From positions 1 to 32,061 of the forward strand of contig CAIVSQ010000220.1 in assembly GCA_903908605.1 (NCBI GenBank): a stretch of 32,061 nucleotides of DNA, in the 5' to 3' direction. The notes under the pieces were generated by a model. It had not been told where the DNA came from. It searched no databases and saw only the letters and a program-made list of their open reading frames with translations. The translations under genes and the position numbers were made by a program. This document shows positions 23,075 to 31,151 of this stretch, piece by piece; within the stretch, counting starts at the first letter, position 1, and every line of letters begins with the position of its first letter. The DNA comes from an uncultured Anaerolineae bacterium. GTDB lineage: Bacteria > Chloroflexota > Anaerolineae > Anaerolineales > Villigracilaceae.

Positions 23075-24181
23075 TTAATTCCACAATCTACTGACAAACT
23101 GCACAATATGTTCGAGACCCAGGTCCACCTGACCGGTCTCGATGTATTCATTAATGGTGTGCGCACCACCCCCACGAGTCAACCCTAATACAAGCGCCGG
23201 GTAGCCCTGGCTAAGCGGAACATTGGCATCAGTCGAACCCATGGTCATAACGGGTAGCAAACCCTGCTCATACAGGCAACTCTCAGCCAGGCGAATGATT
23301 GGGTGATCGACACTGATCTCGCCTGGTGGGCGCCAGCCAATTGGCTTCATTTCCAGATCCACCCCTTCGCGCCTGCGTGATTCAACCAGGCTCATGACCT
23401 GCGAATACAGTTGGTCGAGCGCTTCGCGGCCTTCGGAGCGCAGGTCGAGTTCCATCCAGGCCTCAGCTGCAATGGTATTGATACTCGTGCCCCCACCAAT
23501 GCGTCCAACATTATAGGTGGTATGCGGATGAGCAGCAGGTTGTATGGAGGTTATGCCATCAATCAGCCCCGCTAATTCATGCACGGCAGAAGGCTTGCCA
23601 AAGTCCGCCCATGAATGACCACCCCCGGTACGGATACTGATCAAATAACGCCGAACCCCTATCGCTTTGTGATAAATATGCCCAAGAGACATACCCTCTA
23701 GCACCAGGTAGACGATAGGGGTGGAACCGAAACGCTCAACCAGCGCTTTCATGCCGCGCAAATCACCCAGCCCTTCCTCGCAAACATTGGCAACAAACCA
23801 GATATCGCCATCAGTCTGAATGCCACGCTCCCGCAAAGACCACAGCACACCAAAAAGAGCTGCCACACCCAGCGAGTTATCACCAATACCAGGCCCGAAT
23901 ATTTTTCCCTGGCTACGGGTGTAAGCAAGCGGTGTTTCCAGGGGGAACACAGTATCCATGTGCGCCGAAATCACCAACGGTTGCCCATTTCCTTTGCCAG
24001 GCAGGCAGGCCAGTACATTCCCAGCAAAATCGACCTGGATCTGTGTCAGGACACTGCCAGCTTCTTCAATAAACTTCTGTTTCACAAATTCAGCACGAAG
24101 ATACTCATTATGAGTAGGCGCCGGGACTTGTTGAATCTGGATGGCAAGTTCAAGCATTTGATCTACGAAATTGGTTTTCAT
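23075..24181 (-). CDS. M20-family metallopeptidase/deacylase
   Basis: This 368-aa zinc-dependent amidohydrolase or peptidase belongs to the M20 group (ArgE/DapE/PepT/carboxypeptidase G2). The two-metal site is recognisable: SAHMDTVFP (first His and the adjacent Asp), GIGDNSLGVAAL (bridging Asp), NVCEEGLGDLRG (catalytic Glu and metal Glu), LEGMSLGHIY and GGGAHTINEYI (last His). A lid/dimerisation domain sits between, with GGGHSWADFG and GRIGGGTSINTIAAEAWMELDLRS. Substrate specificity is not evident. The ATG at 24181 has AGGGA at good spacing; ATG 24187, two codons earlier, would overlap the pfkB stop by ATGA. Either way it is co-transcribed with the PfkB kinase. It is convergent with the cyclase gene, 24 bp away, with no clear terminator between them. 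Confidence 0.9.
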   Translation of the reverse strand: MKTNFVDQMLELAIQIQQVPAPTHNEYLRAEFVKQKFIEEAGSVLTQIQVDFAGNVLACLPGKGNGQPLVISAHMDTVFPLETPLAYTRSQGKIFGPGIGDNSLGVAALFGVLWSLRERGIQTDGDIWFVANVCEEGLGDLRGMKALVERFGSTPIVYLVLEGMSLGHIYHKAIGVRRYLISIRTGGGHSWADFGKPSAVHELAGLIDGITSIQPAAHPHTTYNVGRIGGGTSINTIAAEAWMELDLRSEGREALDQLYSQVMSLVESRRREGVDLEMKPIGWRPPGEISVDHPIIRLAESCLYEQGLLPVMTMGSTDANVPLSQGYPALVLGLTRGGGAHTINEYIETGQVDLGLEHIVQFVSRLWN

Positions 24182-24183
24182 GG

Positions 24184-25260
24184 TCATCCCTGTTTAACGA
24201 GATTTGATAAAGACTCGAGGCGTGCCCGCGCCAACCCTGGCATGGTATCCAGCATGTAGAACGCGCCGGACCCCTCGATGCAAAAAGAAGCCGATATATT
24301 CCCCTGCATGGCGGCTGCGAGTGGATCACCGGTGGCCGCCATACCCGCCAGGAAACCACCGCAAAAAGCATCCCCCGCACAGGTAGGGTCAACCAACCGG
24401 GACGGGTAAGCTGGGATCTCCCATTTTTTGGCACTTGAGCGCTCAAAAACATACTGCCCACGCCCACCTCGCTTGATAACGATCACTTCGCACCCAAAGC
24501 TGGCCAGCGTAGCAGCCATTTCCCATAAATCATTGGTTCGACCCCAAAACAGACTGCGGATCTCCTCTTCGGATGGCAGGAAGGCCGTCACACCCTGCAA
24601 CAACGACCGCAAATCGTCCAGGTAGTTGGCGGTCATATACCCAGGGCCAGGGTCGATGGTGACAATCTGCGCGCCAGCATGCCTGAAGGCTGGTGCCAGC
24701 TGGGTATGTGTCAACAGATCCAACGGAGCCAGGTGAACAGCCTTTGCCAGGTAATAATCATCTGGGATATCTGCGAGTTTTGGAGAATCCAGGTTGGCCA
24801 TCCTACGATTATCCTGTTCCGATTGAGGGGGCTGATAACCGAGCAAACCTTTTGGAAATGGCAAGCCCAGGCGCACAAAATGGGATACCGGGTTGGTGCG
24901 CTGATAATTCTGTTGATCTGTGTACACCATGAAGGTGCGCATATCAAGCGACCCCGGCAATATTTTGATTCCACGCGAGTCCAAGCCAAATTTTTGAAAC
25001 GATTTCAGCCAATCATGAGGATAATTTTCAGCCACACGGGAGAGAAGTAAAACAGAATCCGCCCAGAGCCGGGCTCCCGCACCGGCGTATAATAAATTTC
25101 CACCTGGAACATCCAGGAGAGGACGACCCTCGGGAGGGATTAAGTACTGGCGACGAAGTTGCCCGGCGAAGACGAGGGAATAATCCATGACTGTTAAATA
25201 ACCTGTGAAATAGAGTTCTTTGCGAATTCGCCATTGAAGTGGCGATGCATCTTCGAGCAT
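24184..25260 (-). CDS. PfkB-family carbohydrate or nucleoside kinase
   Basis: This 358-aa sugar-kinase-fold protein has the N-terminal PfkB signature region in LLDVPGGNLLYAGAGARLW. The C-terminal signature is VDPTCAGDAFCGGFLAG, where the catalytic Asp is kept but the first Gly of the usual GAGD anion hole is Cys. The middle carries IVTIDPGPGYM, FLPSEEEIRSLF and EVIVIKRGGRGQYVF, typical of ribokinase-like enzymes. The substrate is unknown. The ATG at 25260 gives 24 residues before the conserved MDYSLVFAG start. ATG 25188 is an alternative, and neither has a clear ribosome binding site. A consensus promoter lies upstream. It is divergent from the inositol-phosphate synthase gene and is followed directly by the M20 gene. 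Confidence 0.88.
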   Translation of the reverse strand: MLEDASPLQWRIRKELYFTGYLTVMDYSLVFAGQLRRQYLIPPEGRPLLDVPGGNLLYAGAGARLWADSVLLLSRVAENYPHDWLKSFQKFGLDSRGIKILPGSLDMRTFMVYTDQQNYQRTNPVSHFVRLGLPFPKGLLGYQPPQSEQDNRRMANLDSPKLADIPDDYYLAKAVHLAPLDLLTHTQLAPAFRHAGAQIVTIDPGPGYMTANYLDDLRSLLQGVTAFLPSEEEIRSLFWGRTNDLWEMAATLASFGCEVIVIKRGGRGQYVFERSSAKKWEIPAYPSRLVDPTCAGDAFCGGFLAGMAATGDPLAAAMQGNISASFCIEGSGAFYMLDTMPGLARARLESLSNLVKQG

Positions 25261-25616
25261 GACCGCGAAATTGCTTGGTAAACCTGATTAAGGCTCGCGT
25301 CTCAAGGCTGTGATTGTATTAATCTTATACTATTTGTCAAATATAAGCTAGAATTGTGGTGTCATCCCCATTATAATCAGTCAGGTCTTTTTCATTCGGC
25401 AAATACCTGTATCGATCCAGTGCTATGATATCGATTGAGATTTCATGGCATGGAAAAATCGAACAGACGGTGAATAACTGGTTTATATTAAGTGTTTTTT
25501 CAACCTGTTTTTGTTCCTGAGCCAAAATAAAAACATTTACCCCACGGCTCCAGATGTTTCTGCCAAAGTAAAGGGCAGAAAAAATTCCATCATTGGACTG
25601 CAAGGAGAATAACAAC
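25261..25616. other. 356-bp divergent intergenic region
   Basis: This region separates the divergent pfkB and ino1 genes. It holds the pfkB promoter (25313-25340, minus) and, on the plus strand, a perfect TATAAT at 25372-25377 with only a weak -35. If that -10 is used, ino1 has a leader of about 230 nt. Two ATCGAT palindromes lie within 25 bp (near 25414 and 25430). A 93-codon frame on the minus strand (25337-25618) has no family similarity I recognise and starts at the ino1 ATG; I do not call it a gene. Confidence 0.5.
25313..25340 (-). promoter_or_regulatory. Promoter of the pfkB-M20 operon
   Basis: On the minus strand, a perfect -35 TTGACA (25340-25335), a 16-bp spacer and -10 TACAAT (25318-25313) predict a start near 25306, about 45 nt before ATG 25260. 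Confidence 0.65.
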
Positions 25617-26693
25617 ATGAGTCAAAAGAAAGTCAGAGTGGCGATCATTGGTGTAGGCAACTGCGCATCCTCCCTGGTGCAGGGGCTTGAATACTACAAG
25701 AATACTCCCGATGATGCCTCTGTACCCGGGCTGATGCATGTTAACCTGGGTGGTTACCATATCAGCGATATCGAAATTACCATGGGTATTGACATCAACG
25801 TCACCAAGGTCGGCAAGGATATGTCCGAAGCCATTTTTGCCGAGCCCAACAACACCTTCAAATTCACCGAAGTCCCCCACATGAATGCCCCGGTGGTGCG
25901 AGGCATGACACATGACGGCCTCGGTAAATACCTTTCCCAGGTAATTACCAAGGCACCCGGCACAACAGCGGATATCGTCAAGCTGCTCAAAGACTCCAAA
26001 ACCGACGTGGTCGTCAGCTATTTACCAGTAGGTTCCGAGATGGCTACCAAGTGGTACGTGGAACAAATCATTGAAGCCGGTTGTGCGTTTGTTAACGCCA
26101 TCCCAGTCTTTATTGCCTCCTCTGAGTATTGGGGCAAACGCTTCAAGGATGCCGGCCTGCCCATCCTGGGCGATGACATCAAGAGCCAGGTGGGTGCCAC
26201 CATTATGCACCGGGTACTTACCAGCCTGTTTGTCGATCGCGGTGTTCGCATTGATCGCACCTATCAACTGAACTTCGGTGGCAATACCGATTTCATGAAT
26301 ATGCTTGAACGTGAGCGCTTGGAAAGCAAGAAAATCTCAAAAACCGGCGCAGTCACCAGCATGATCCCGTATGAAATCGCCCCAGAAAATATTCATGTCG
26401 GACCATCCGATTATGTGCCGTGGCTGACCGACCGCAAGTGGTGCTATATTCGCATGGAAGGCACCACCTTTGGTGACGTGCCGCTCAACCTGGAAGCAAA
26501 ACTGGAAGTTTGGGACAGCCCAAATTCGGCCGGTGTAATCATTGACGCGGTACGCTGCGCAAAGATTGCGCTTGACCGCGGGTTGAGTGGCCCTATCATT
26601 GGGCCATCATCCTATTTCTTCAAAACCCCTCCCAAACAGTTCAAAGACAATATCTGCCGGGATATGACCGAAGCATTCATCAAGGGTGAGTAA
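25617..26693 (+). CDS. ino1: Inositol-3-phosphate synthase (myo-inositol-1-phosphate synthase)
   Basis: This 358-aa NAD-dependent enzyme converts glucose 6-phosphate to inositol 3-phosphate (1L-myo-inositol 1-phosphate), the entry to inositol lipids and related solutes. It is of the short prokaryotic type seen in Actinobacteria and some Chloroflexota. Visible landmarks are the Rossmann loop [32 protein letters not shown], the [15 protein letters not shown] block with active-site Asp and Lys, [10 protein letters not shown], and the C-terminal [20 protein letters not shown]. Length and motifs are complete. The ATG at 25617 has AAGGAG at 25602-25607, and a long upstream region may carry its promoter. 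A strong terminator follows. The presence of inositol synthesis fits archaetidyl- or phosphatidyl-inositol lipids, or an inositol solute, in this organism. Confidence 0.95.
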   Translation: MSQKKVRVAIIGVGNCASSLVQGLEYYKNTPDDASVPGLMHVNLGGYHISDIEITMGIDINVTKVGKDMSEAIFAEPNNTFKFTEVPHMNAPVVRGMTHDGLGKYLSQVITKAPGTTADIVKLLKDSKTDVVVSYLPVGSEMATKWYVEQIIEAGCAFVNAIPVFIASSEYWGKRFKDAGLPILGDDIKSQVGATIMHRVLTSLFVDRGVRIDRTYQLNFGGNTDFMNMLERERLESKKISKTGAVTSMIPYEIAPENIHVGPSDYVPWLTDRKWCYIRMEGTTFGDVPLNLEAKLEVWDSPNSAGVIIDAVRCAKIALDRGLSGPIIGPSSYFFKTPPKQFKDNICRDMTEAFIKGE

Positions 26694-26715
26694 GAAGCAA
26701 CAGGTAGCAAATCCA

Positions 26716-26752
26716 TATGTGGGGATATCCGCTCCGCGGGTGTCCCCACATA
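26716..26752 (+). terminator. Rho-independent terminator of ino1
   Basis: TATGTGGGGA (26716-26725) pairs with TCCCCACATA (26743-26752) and TTCTTTTTT follows. The inner CCGC/GCGG bases extend the hairpin. It begins 23 bp after the ino1 stop. Confidence 0.88.
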
Positions 26753-26775
26753 TTCTTTTTTGGCTCCCAATCGGT

Positions 26776-26781
26776 TAAAAT
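26776..26781 (+). promoter_or_regulatory. Possible -10 for a leaderless lipoprotein mRNA
   Basis: TAAAAT ends 7 nt before the ATG at 26789 and there is no ribosome binding site. No good -35 is visible; the expected position falls in the ino1 terminator T-tract. Confidence 0.35.
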
Positions 26782-26788
26782 CAAAGTC

Positions 26789-27988
26789 ATGACTTTCAAA
26801 GCAATTTTCCATACCACCCCTGGCAGTATTATCCAACTGGGCATTCTGCTGGTTACCGGTATTTTCCTGGGCTCGTGCGCGCCAGCCACCACCCCAACCG
26901 TGGTCGATATGGACACGGCCATCACCCAGGTTGTGGCAACACTCCAGGCAGGTGAAACACAGACCGCCCAGGCCATGCCAGCCACCGCAACCCCAAGCCC
27001 GACAAACATCCCCGCACCGACTGCGGTACGCACTCCACCGGCCTTGCCGGGCGATTTTTTCACAACGCGCCTCAACCCGCTCGATACGCCCCATGTTTAC
27101 GTTCAGGATACCTGCCAGGCACTCAAAACCAGGTGGGATCCACACAATGCCGAGCCAGGTACGGTGGTAATGCCGATTATGTTCCACTCCATTACCAAGG
27201 GCGAAGTGAATGCTGCAGATCAGATCAGCATTGGCGATTTTCGCAAATTGATGAACGACCTGCACGAAATGGGTTTTGAAGCCATTGACATGCAGCAAGC
27301 ATCGGATTTTCTTTATCACAACGCCAAAATACCCAAGCGATCCGTTTTACTCATCGTAGACGACCGAAAATACCGGGGATATTTTGACAAAACCTTCCAG
27401 GAATTTCACACCTCATGGGGCTGGAAAGTAATCAATGCTTGGATCAGCCACCCAGAAACAAACCAACAACTGTGGGCTGATAACGTCGCGCTTGAAACCG
27501 AAGGCTGGGTGGATCACCAAGCACATGGAGTAATCCACAATATAAACATGAATGACAATTCCACCGACGAGTTTCTTAAAGGCGAACTGCAGGGGTCAAT
27601 TGACGCATTCAATACCCACTTCAACAAGACCCCTATCGCCATCATCTGGCCTGGTGGTGATTTTGGCAGGAAACCTGTCGCGGCAGCCCGGCAGTACGGT
27701 TACCAACTGGGGTTCACCATTAATCCTCGTGGACCATTGATGTATAACTGGGTACCACTCGCGGACGCAAGCGACCCGATGCGCCCTTCTTACCTGCCGG
27801 ATGGTCCCATTGGCGACCCGCTGATGACCCTGCCGCGCTACTGGGATACCGACGCCCGCTCACACCTGGATACGGTCCGCAATATTAGTGATGAAGCAAG
27901 TGACTACATTCTAAAAAACAAATCCATAGAGCTGGAATATTACGATATTATGTGTGCCCCAAGCCTTGGACCACTACCGCAGAACTAA
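26789..27988 (+). CDS. Lipoprotein with polysaccharide-deacetylase (NodB-like) domain
   Basis: This is a 399-aa exported protein. Residues 1-30 are a lipoprotein signal peptide with hydrophobic core IIQLGILLVTGIFL and lipobox LGSC. A Thr/Pro/Ala-rich linker of about 50 residues follows (MPATATPSPTNIPAPT and neighbours). From about residue 125 the NodB-like fold begins: TVVMPIMFHSI, then motif 1 as VLLIVDDRK (usual TFDDG, with both Asp kept), motif 2 as AHGVIHN (H-x3-H metal ligands), and motif 3 as IWPGGDFG. Such enzymes remove acetyl groups from chitin-like or peptidoglycan sugars; the altered motif 1 makes the substrate uncertain. ATG 26789 is chosen because the earlier in-frame start lies inside the terminator hairpin. 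It is probably monocistronic and anchored outside the cytoplasmic membrane. Confidence 0.82.
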   Translation: MTFKAIFHTTPGSIIQLGILLVTGIFLGSCAPATTPTVVDMDTAITQVVATLQAGETQTAQAMPATATPSPTNIPAPTAVRTPPALPGDFFTTRLNPLDTPHVYVQDTCQALKTRWDPHNAEPGTVVMPIMFHSITKGEVNAADQISIGDFRKLMNDLHEMGFEAIDMQQASDFLYHNAKIPKRSVLLIVDDRKYRGYFDKTFQEFHTSWGWKVINAWISHPETNQQLWADNVALETEGWVDHQAHGVIHNINMNDNSTDEFLKGELQGSIDAFNTHFNKTPIAIIWPGGDFGRKPVAAARQYGYQLGFTINPRGPLMYNWVPLADASDPMRPSYLPDGPIGDPLMTLPRYWDTDARSHLDTVRNISDEASDYILKNKSIELEYYDIMCAPSLGPLPQN

Positions 27989-28056
27989 TACCAGCTTGTA
28001 TGCTGCGCGCCTTCGCCATTCACCTGTACTCACGAATTTCCTACCTACGGTATAAA

Positions 28057-28404
28057 ATGAATTCCAATTGCCTGTTTTGTAAAATCGCCTCGGGACAAAT
28101 CGCTGCAAAAATCGTTTACCAGGATGAACTGGTAACCGCCTTTCGTGACATTCGCCCAGTTGCGCCGACCCATGTGCTAGTGATCCCCAACAAGCACATC
28201 CAATCCATTAATCATGTGGAAGCTGACGATGAACAAATCCTTGGTCACCTCTTTACTGTTGCGCGCAGGGTGGCTGAGATGGAGGCAATTACGGAAAACG
28301 GTTATCGCACAGTCATCAATACCGGCACACATGGCGGGCAGACGATCTTTCACATGCACATGCACGTGATTGGTGGGCAGCCCATGAAACACCCGATGGG
28401 TTGA
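28057..28404 (+). CDS. HIT-family nucleotide-binding hydrolase (HINT type)
   Basis: This 115-aa protein is full length for the HINT branch of the histidine triad family, which hydrolyses nucleoside phosphoramidates and similar AMP derivatives. It starts with the typical CLFCKIASGQIAAKIVYQDE, continues with FRDIRPVAPTHVLVIPNKHI, then NTGTHGGQTIFHMHMHVIGGQPM, which holds the complete His triad. ATG 28057 is where the homology begins. No ribosome binding site precedes it, and TTCACC (28019-28024) with TACCTA (28042-28047) at 17-bp spacing may be its promoter, with a very short leader. The Elp3 gene starts 4 bp after its stop, so they form one operon. Confidence 0.93.
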   Translation: MNSNCLFCKIASGQIAAKIVYQDELVTAFRDIRPVAPTHVLVIPNKHIQSINHVEADDEQILGHLFTVARRVAEMEAITENGYRTVINTGTHGGQTIFHMHMHVIGGQPMKHPMG

Positions 28405-28408
28405 GTTT

Positions 28409-30076
28409 ATGACCATTTCTGAACGCCAAAAACAATGGAAAGCAGATAACACCCTTACCCCGGAGAAACTGGCCCTGGCACGTCTTGTGCTCGCGGATGT
28501 ACGCACCGGCAAACCAGTGCTGGATGCTCTGCGCGCTCACCCTCAAAAGGGTGGCGGCATCCTGAGCAAAGCAGCTTTATTCGCCGCTTACAGCGAAATG
28601 ATCGCCGCCAGCGAGCTGACAGCCGATATAGACCTGCTGGAAAAAATCCGCATGAAACCAGTCCGGACGCTCTCAGGGGTTACCACCGTCACCGTGCTAA
28701 CCAAGCCATATCCCTGTCCGGGTAAATGCATCTTTTGCCCCACGGATGTGCGCATGCCAAAATCGTATCTGCCCGATGAGCCAGGCGCAATGCGTGCGCT
28801 GGAACATAACTTTGATCCATACACCCAGGTGCGTTCGCGCATTGCCGCGCTAGAATCGCTAGGACACCCTACCGATAAAATAGAGTTGCTGATTCTGGGC
28901 GGCACCTGGAGTGCTTACCGCAGAGATTACCAGGAGTGGTTCATTAAACGCTGTTTTGACGCCATGAATAACTCCAATCCCGCGCCACTCACCCCACCAG
29001 AGGTGGTAGATCCAGAAGAAAATGCCAGCCCCGATTTAGCCATCGCCCAGGCATTAAACGAAAATGCGCTGCACCGCAATGTAGGGCTGGTAATTGAAAC
29101 CCGCCCGGATGAAATCACCCCCCGAGAACTGCTCTGGTTGCGTTACCTGGGCGTCACAAAGGTTCAAATGGGGGCACAAAGCCTGGATGACCGCATCCTG
29201 GAGATGAACAAACGTGGTCACGATGTAACCACCACACGCCAGGCAGTCAGCTTGCTACGGGCCGCGGGCTTTAAGATCGTTCTGCACTGGATGCCCAACC
29301 TGCATGGTGCCACACCCAAGGGAGACCGCGATGATTTTGCGCGATTGTGGGATGGTTTTTGCCCGGATGAGATCAAGATATATCCCAACCAATTGCTGGC
29401 CAATGCAGAGTTATATGAAGTTTGGCAGCGTGGGGAATACCATCCCTACACCACCGAAGAGCTGATAGAGTTGATTGCCGATATCAAGCCTGGTATTCCC
29501 AGCTACTGCCGGGTTAACCGGGTCATCCGTGACATTCCCTCAAACAATGTCGTGGAAGGAAATAAGCGCACCAGCTTACGCATGGATGTGCAGGCCGAAC
29601 TGAAACGACGTGGCACCAGCTGCCGTTGCATTCGCTGTCGCGAGGTGCGCGGTGGGCTGGTGGAATCCGCCAGCCTGCAATTGGATGATCATATCTATGA
29701 TACTGGTCAGGCGGAGGAACACTTTCTTTCATTTATCACTCCCGATGACCGGATCGCAGGATTTCTACGCCTGAGCCTGCCCGGCCCAAGCAGCCCGTCA
29801 ACCGGCATGAGCGATCTGGAACACGCCGCCCTGATTCGCGAGGTACACGTCTACGGTCAATCATTGCCCGTCGGAACGGAACAGGCCGGATCGACGCAAC
29901 ACAGCGGCCTGGGCACAAAACTATTGGCCGAAGCTGAAAAATTGGCCATAAAACAAGGCTACCAGCGCATAGCGGTCATATCGGCCATCGGTACACGGAA
30001 ATATTACATTGATCGTGGCTTCCAACGTGGTGAGTATTATCTGGTCAAACTGTTACCATCAGCCGGCGCAAGCTAA
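28409..30076 (+). CDS. elp3: Elp3-family tRNA uridine-34 carboxymethyl transferase (radical SAM plus GNAT)
   Basis: This 555-aa bacterial Elp3 protein uses a radical-SAM 4Fe-4S centre and acetyl-CoA to make the cm5U-type modification at tRNA wobble uridine. The cluster motif is CPGKCIFC near residues 102-109, followed by LPDEPGAMRALEHNFDPY, LLILGGTWSAY, NVGLVIETRPDE and VQMGAQSLDDRIL of the SAM barrel. A Cys-rich patch, CRCIRCREVRGG, lies near 410. The C-terminal GNAT acetyltransferase domain carries HSGLGTKLLAEAE and GTRKYYIDRGF, the acetyl-CoA loop and the conserved Tyr-rich helix. All motifs are intact. Bacterial Elp3 is sporadic and is well known from Dehalococcoides, also a Chloroflexota member. 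It sits between the HIT gene and the CHR-family transporter genes. Confidence 0.95.
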   Translation: MTISERQKQWKADNTLTPEKLALARLVLADVRTGKPVLDALRAHPQKGGGILSKAALFAAYSEMIAASELTADIDLLEKIRMKPVRTLSGVTTVTVLTKPYPCPGKCIFCPTDVRMPKSYLPDEPGAMRALEHNFDPYTQVRSRIAALESLGHPTDKIELLILGGTWSAYRRDYQEWFIKRCFDAMNNSNPAPLTPPEVVDPEENASPDLAIAQALNENALHRNVGLVIETRPDEITPRELLWLRYLGVTKVQMGAQSLDDRILEMNKRGHDVTTTRQAVSLLRAAGFKIVLHWMPNLHGATPKGDRDDFARLWDGFCPDEIKIYPNQLLANAELYEVWQRGEYHPYTTEELIELIADIKPGIPSYCRVNRVIRDIPSNNVVEGNKRTSLRMDVQAELKRRGTSCRCIRCREVRGGLVESASLQLDDHIYDTGQAEEHFLSFITPDDRIAGFLRLSLPGPSSPSTGMSDLEHAALIREVHVYGQSLPVGTEQAGSTQHSGLGTKLLAEAEKLAIKQGYQRIAVISAIGTRKYYIDRGFQRGEYYLVKLLPSAGAS

Positions 30077-30096
30077 TACCGGCGACAGGGAATCTT

Positions 30097-30615
30097 TTGG
30101 ACAAATTACTGCTTTTATTCTGGACATTTTTAAAAGTCAACCTGCTGAGTACATCGGGACCTGCTTCGGTAGGTTTGCTGTACAAGGAAGCGGTTGGCCA
30201 TTTTCTCACCGAGCAGCAATATATCCAGGCGGTCGGCTTTTCCACCCTGCTACCAGGATCAGACGCGCTGCAGTTGGCCATGTTTGTGGGGTTCACCGTG
30301 GCGGGTATTCCTGGCGGGACAGTTTCACTTTTGGGTGCCATCCTACCACCGACTGTCTTGATGTTCGGGGTTGTTTCGGTCCTTCACCGTATTCGCCGTG
30401 AATCATGGGTAACCAGCTTCGTGGAAGGACTGACACCAGCCGTCGCGGTGCTGATGCTCTTTGTAGCCTGGAAAGTGTTCAAAGGCGGCAACGGCGGGCT
30501 GGGATGGCAATCCCTGCTAATCGGCGCAGTGACACTGGTAGCACTGCTGTTTGAATTACCAGCACCCCTGGTGATATTTGCCGCAGGGTTGGCAGGAGTG
30601 TTTTTCTTCCGATGA
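30097..30615 (+). CDS. Short CHR-family (chromate-transporter-like) membrane protein, first of pair
   Basis: This 172-aa membrane protein has one half of the duplicated ChrA fold, as in bicomponent short-chain CHR transporters. The conserved order is FLKVNLLSTSGPASVGLLYKEAV, then EQQYIQAVGFSTLLPGSDALQLAMFVGF, then GAILPPTVLMFGVVSVL. Two family hallmarks are changed: the usual GGP near the start is SGP, and LPGP is LPGS. Chromate as substrate is therefore doubtful; a different anion is possible. It starts at TTG 30097, supported by AGGGA 5 nt upstream, and ends in an ATGA overlap with its paralog. Five or six hydrophobic segments are visible. The two proteins probably form an antiparallel heteromer. 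Confidence 0.82.
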   Translation: MDKLLLLFWTFLKVNLLSTSGPASVGLLYKEAVGHFLTEQQYIQAVGFSTLLPGSDALQLAMFVGFTVAGIPGGTVSLLGAILPPTVLMFGVVSVLHRIRRESWVTSFVEGLTPAVAVLMLFVAWKVFKGGNGGLGWQSLLIGAVTLVALLFELPAPLVIFAAGLAGVFFFR

Positions 30616-31151
30616 ATACCCCTTCAAAATTTTCAGTTTGGACAAAATTATTCTGGATGTTTCTAAAAGTTAACATCCTGACCACTTCCGGCCCGGCCTC
30701 GGTAGGGTTGCTTTATAAAGAATCAGTCGGCACAATCATGAGCGAAGCACAGTTTGTGGAAGCTGTTGGACTGTCTAATATCCTGCCAGGCAGCGAGGCT
30801 CTTAAGCTGGCCATGTTTGTTGGCCATGCTGCCGGTGGAATGCCGGGTGTCATGGCCGCACTGATAGGTGCGGTACTTCCCCCTACGATCATCATGCTCA
30901 CCGTGGTTTCCATCCTGGAACGCTACCAGGGTGAAGTCTGGATGCAAAATTTTATCAAGGGCATGTCACCAGCCGTGGGCGTGCTGATTGCACTCGTTTC
31001 CTGGCAAATCTTTAGATCCGATGCCAGTAAATCTATTGGCCGGCGCGCCTTGGCCATCGCCTTGGCAGCTTTTGTGGCATTATGGTTCGATCTGCCTTCT
31101 CCATTCGTTTTACTGGGTGCGGGGATACTGGGAGTCTTATTATTCAGATGA
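30612..31151 (+). CDS. Short CHR-family membrane protein, second of pair
   Basis: This 179-aa paralog of the preceding gene aligns over its full length: FLKVNILTTSGPASVGLLYKESV, EAQFVEAVGLSNILPGSEALKLAMFVGH, GAVLPPTIIMLTVVSIL. It has the same SGP and LPGS variants, so these changes predate the duplication or are required by the function. It has a slightly longer N-terminus (NTPSKFSVWTKL). Both ends overlap neighbours by ATGA (30612-30615 and 31148-31151), the tightest translational coupling in the window. With its partner it should make a complete two-chain transporter in the cytoplasmic membrane. The substrate is unknown. Confidence 0.82.
   Translation: MNTPSKFSVWTKLFWMFLKVNILTTSGPASVGLLYKESVGTIMSEAQFVEAVGLSNILPGSEALKLAMFVGHAAGGMPGVMAALIGAVLPPTIIMLTVVSILERYQGEVWMQNFIKGMSPAVGVLIALVSWQIFRSDASKSIGRRALAIALAAFVALWFDLPSPFVLLGAGILGVLLFR

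Noticed and set aside
25337-25618. 93-codon minus-strand frame between pfkB and ino1
   Set aside because: It starts on the ino1 start codon, ends in the pfkB promoter and shows no recognisable domain. It cannot be excluded, but the sequence does not support it.
26612-27319. 235-codon minus-strand frame across ino1 end and the lipoprotein gene
   Set aside because: It crosses the ino1 terminator and is antisense to two well-supported genes.
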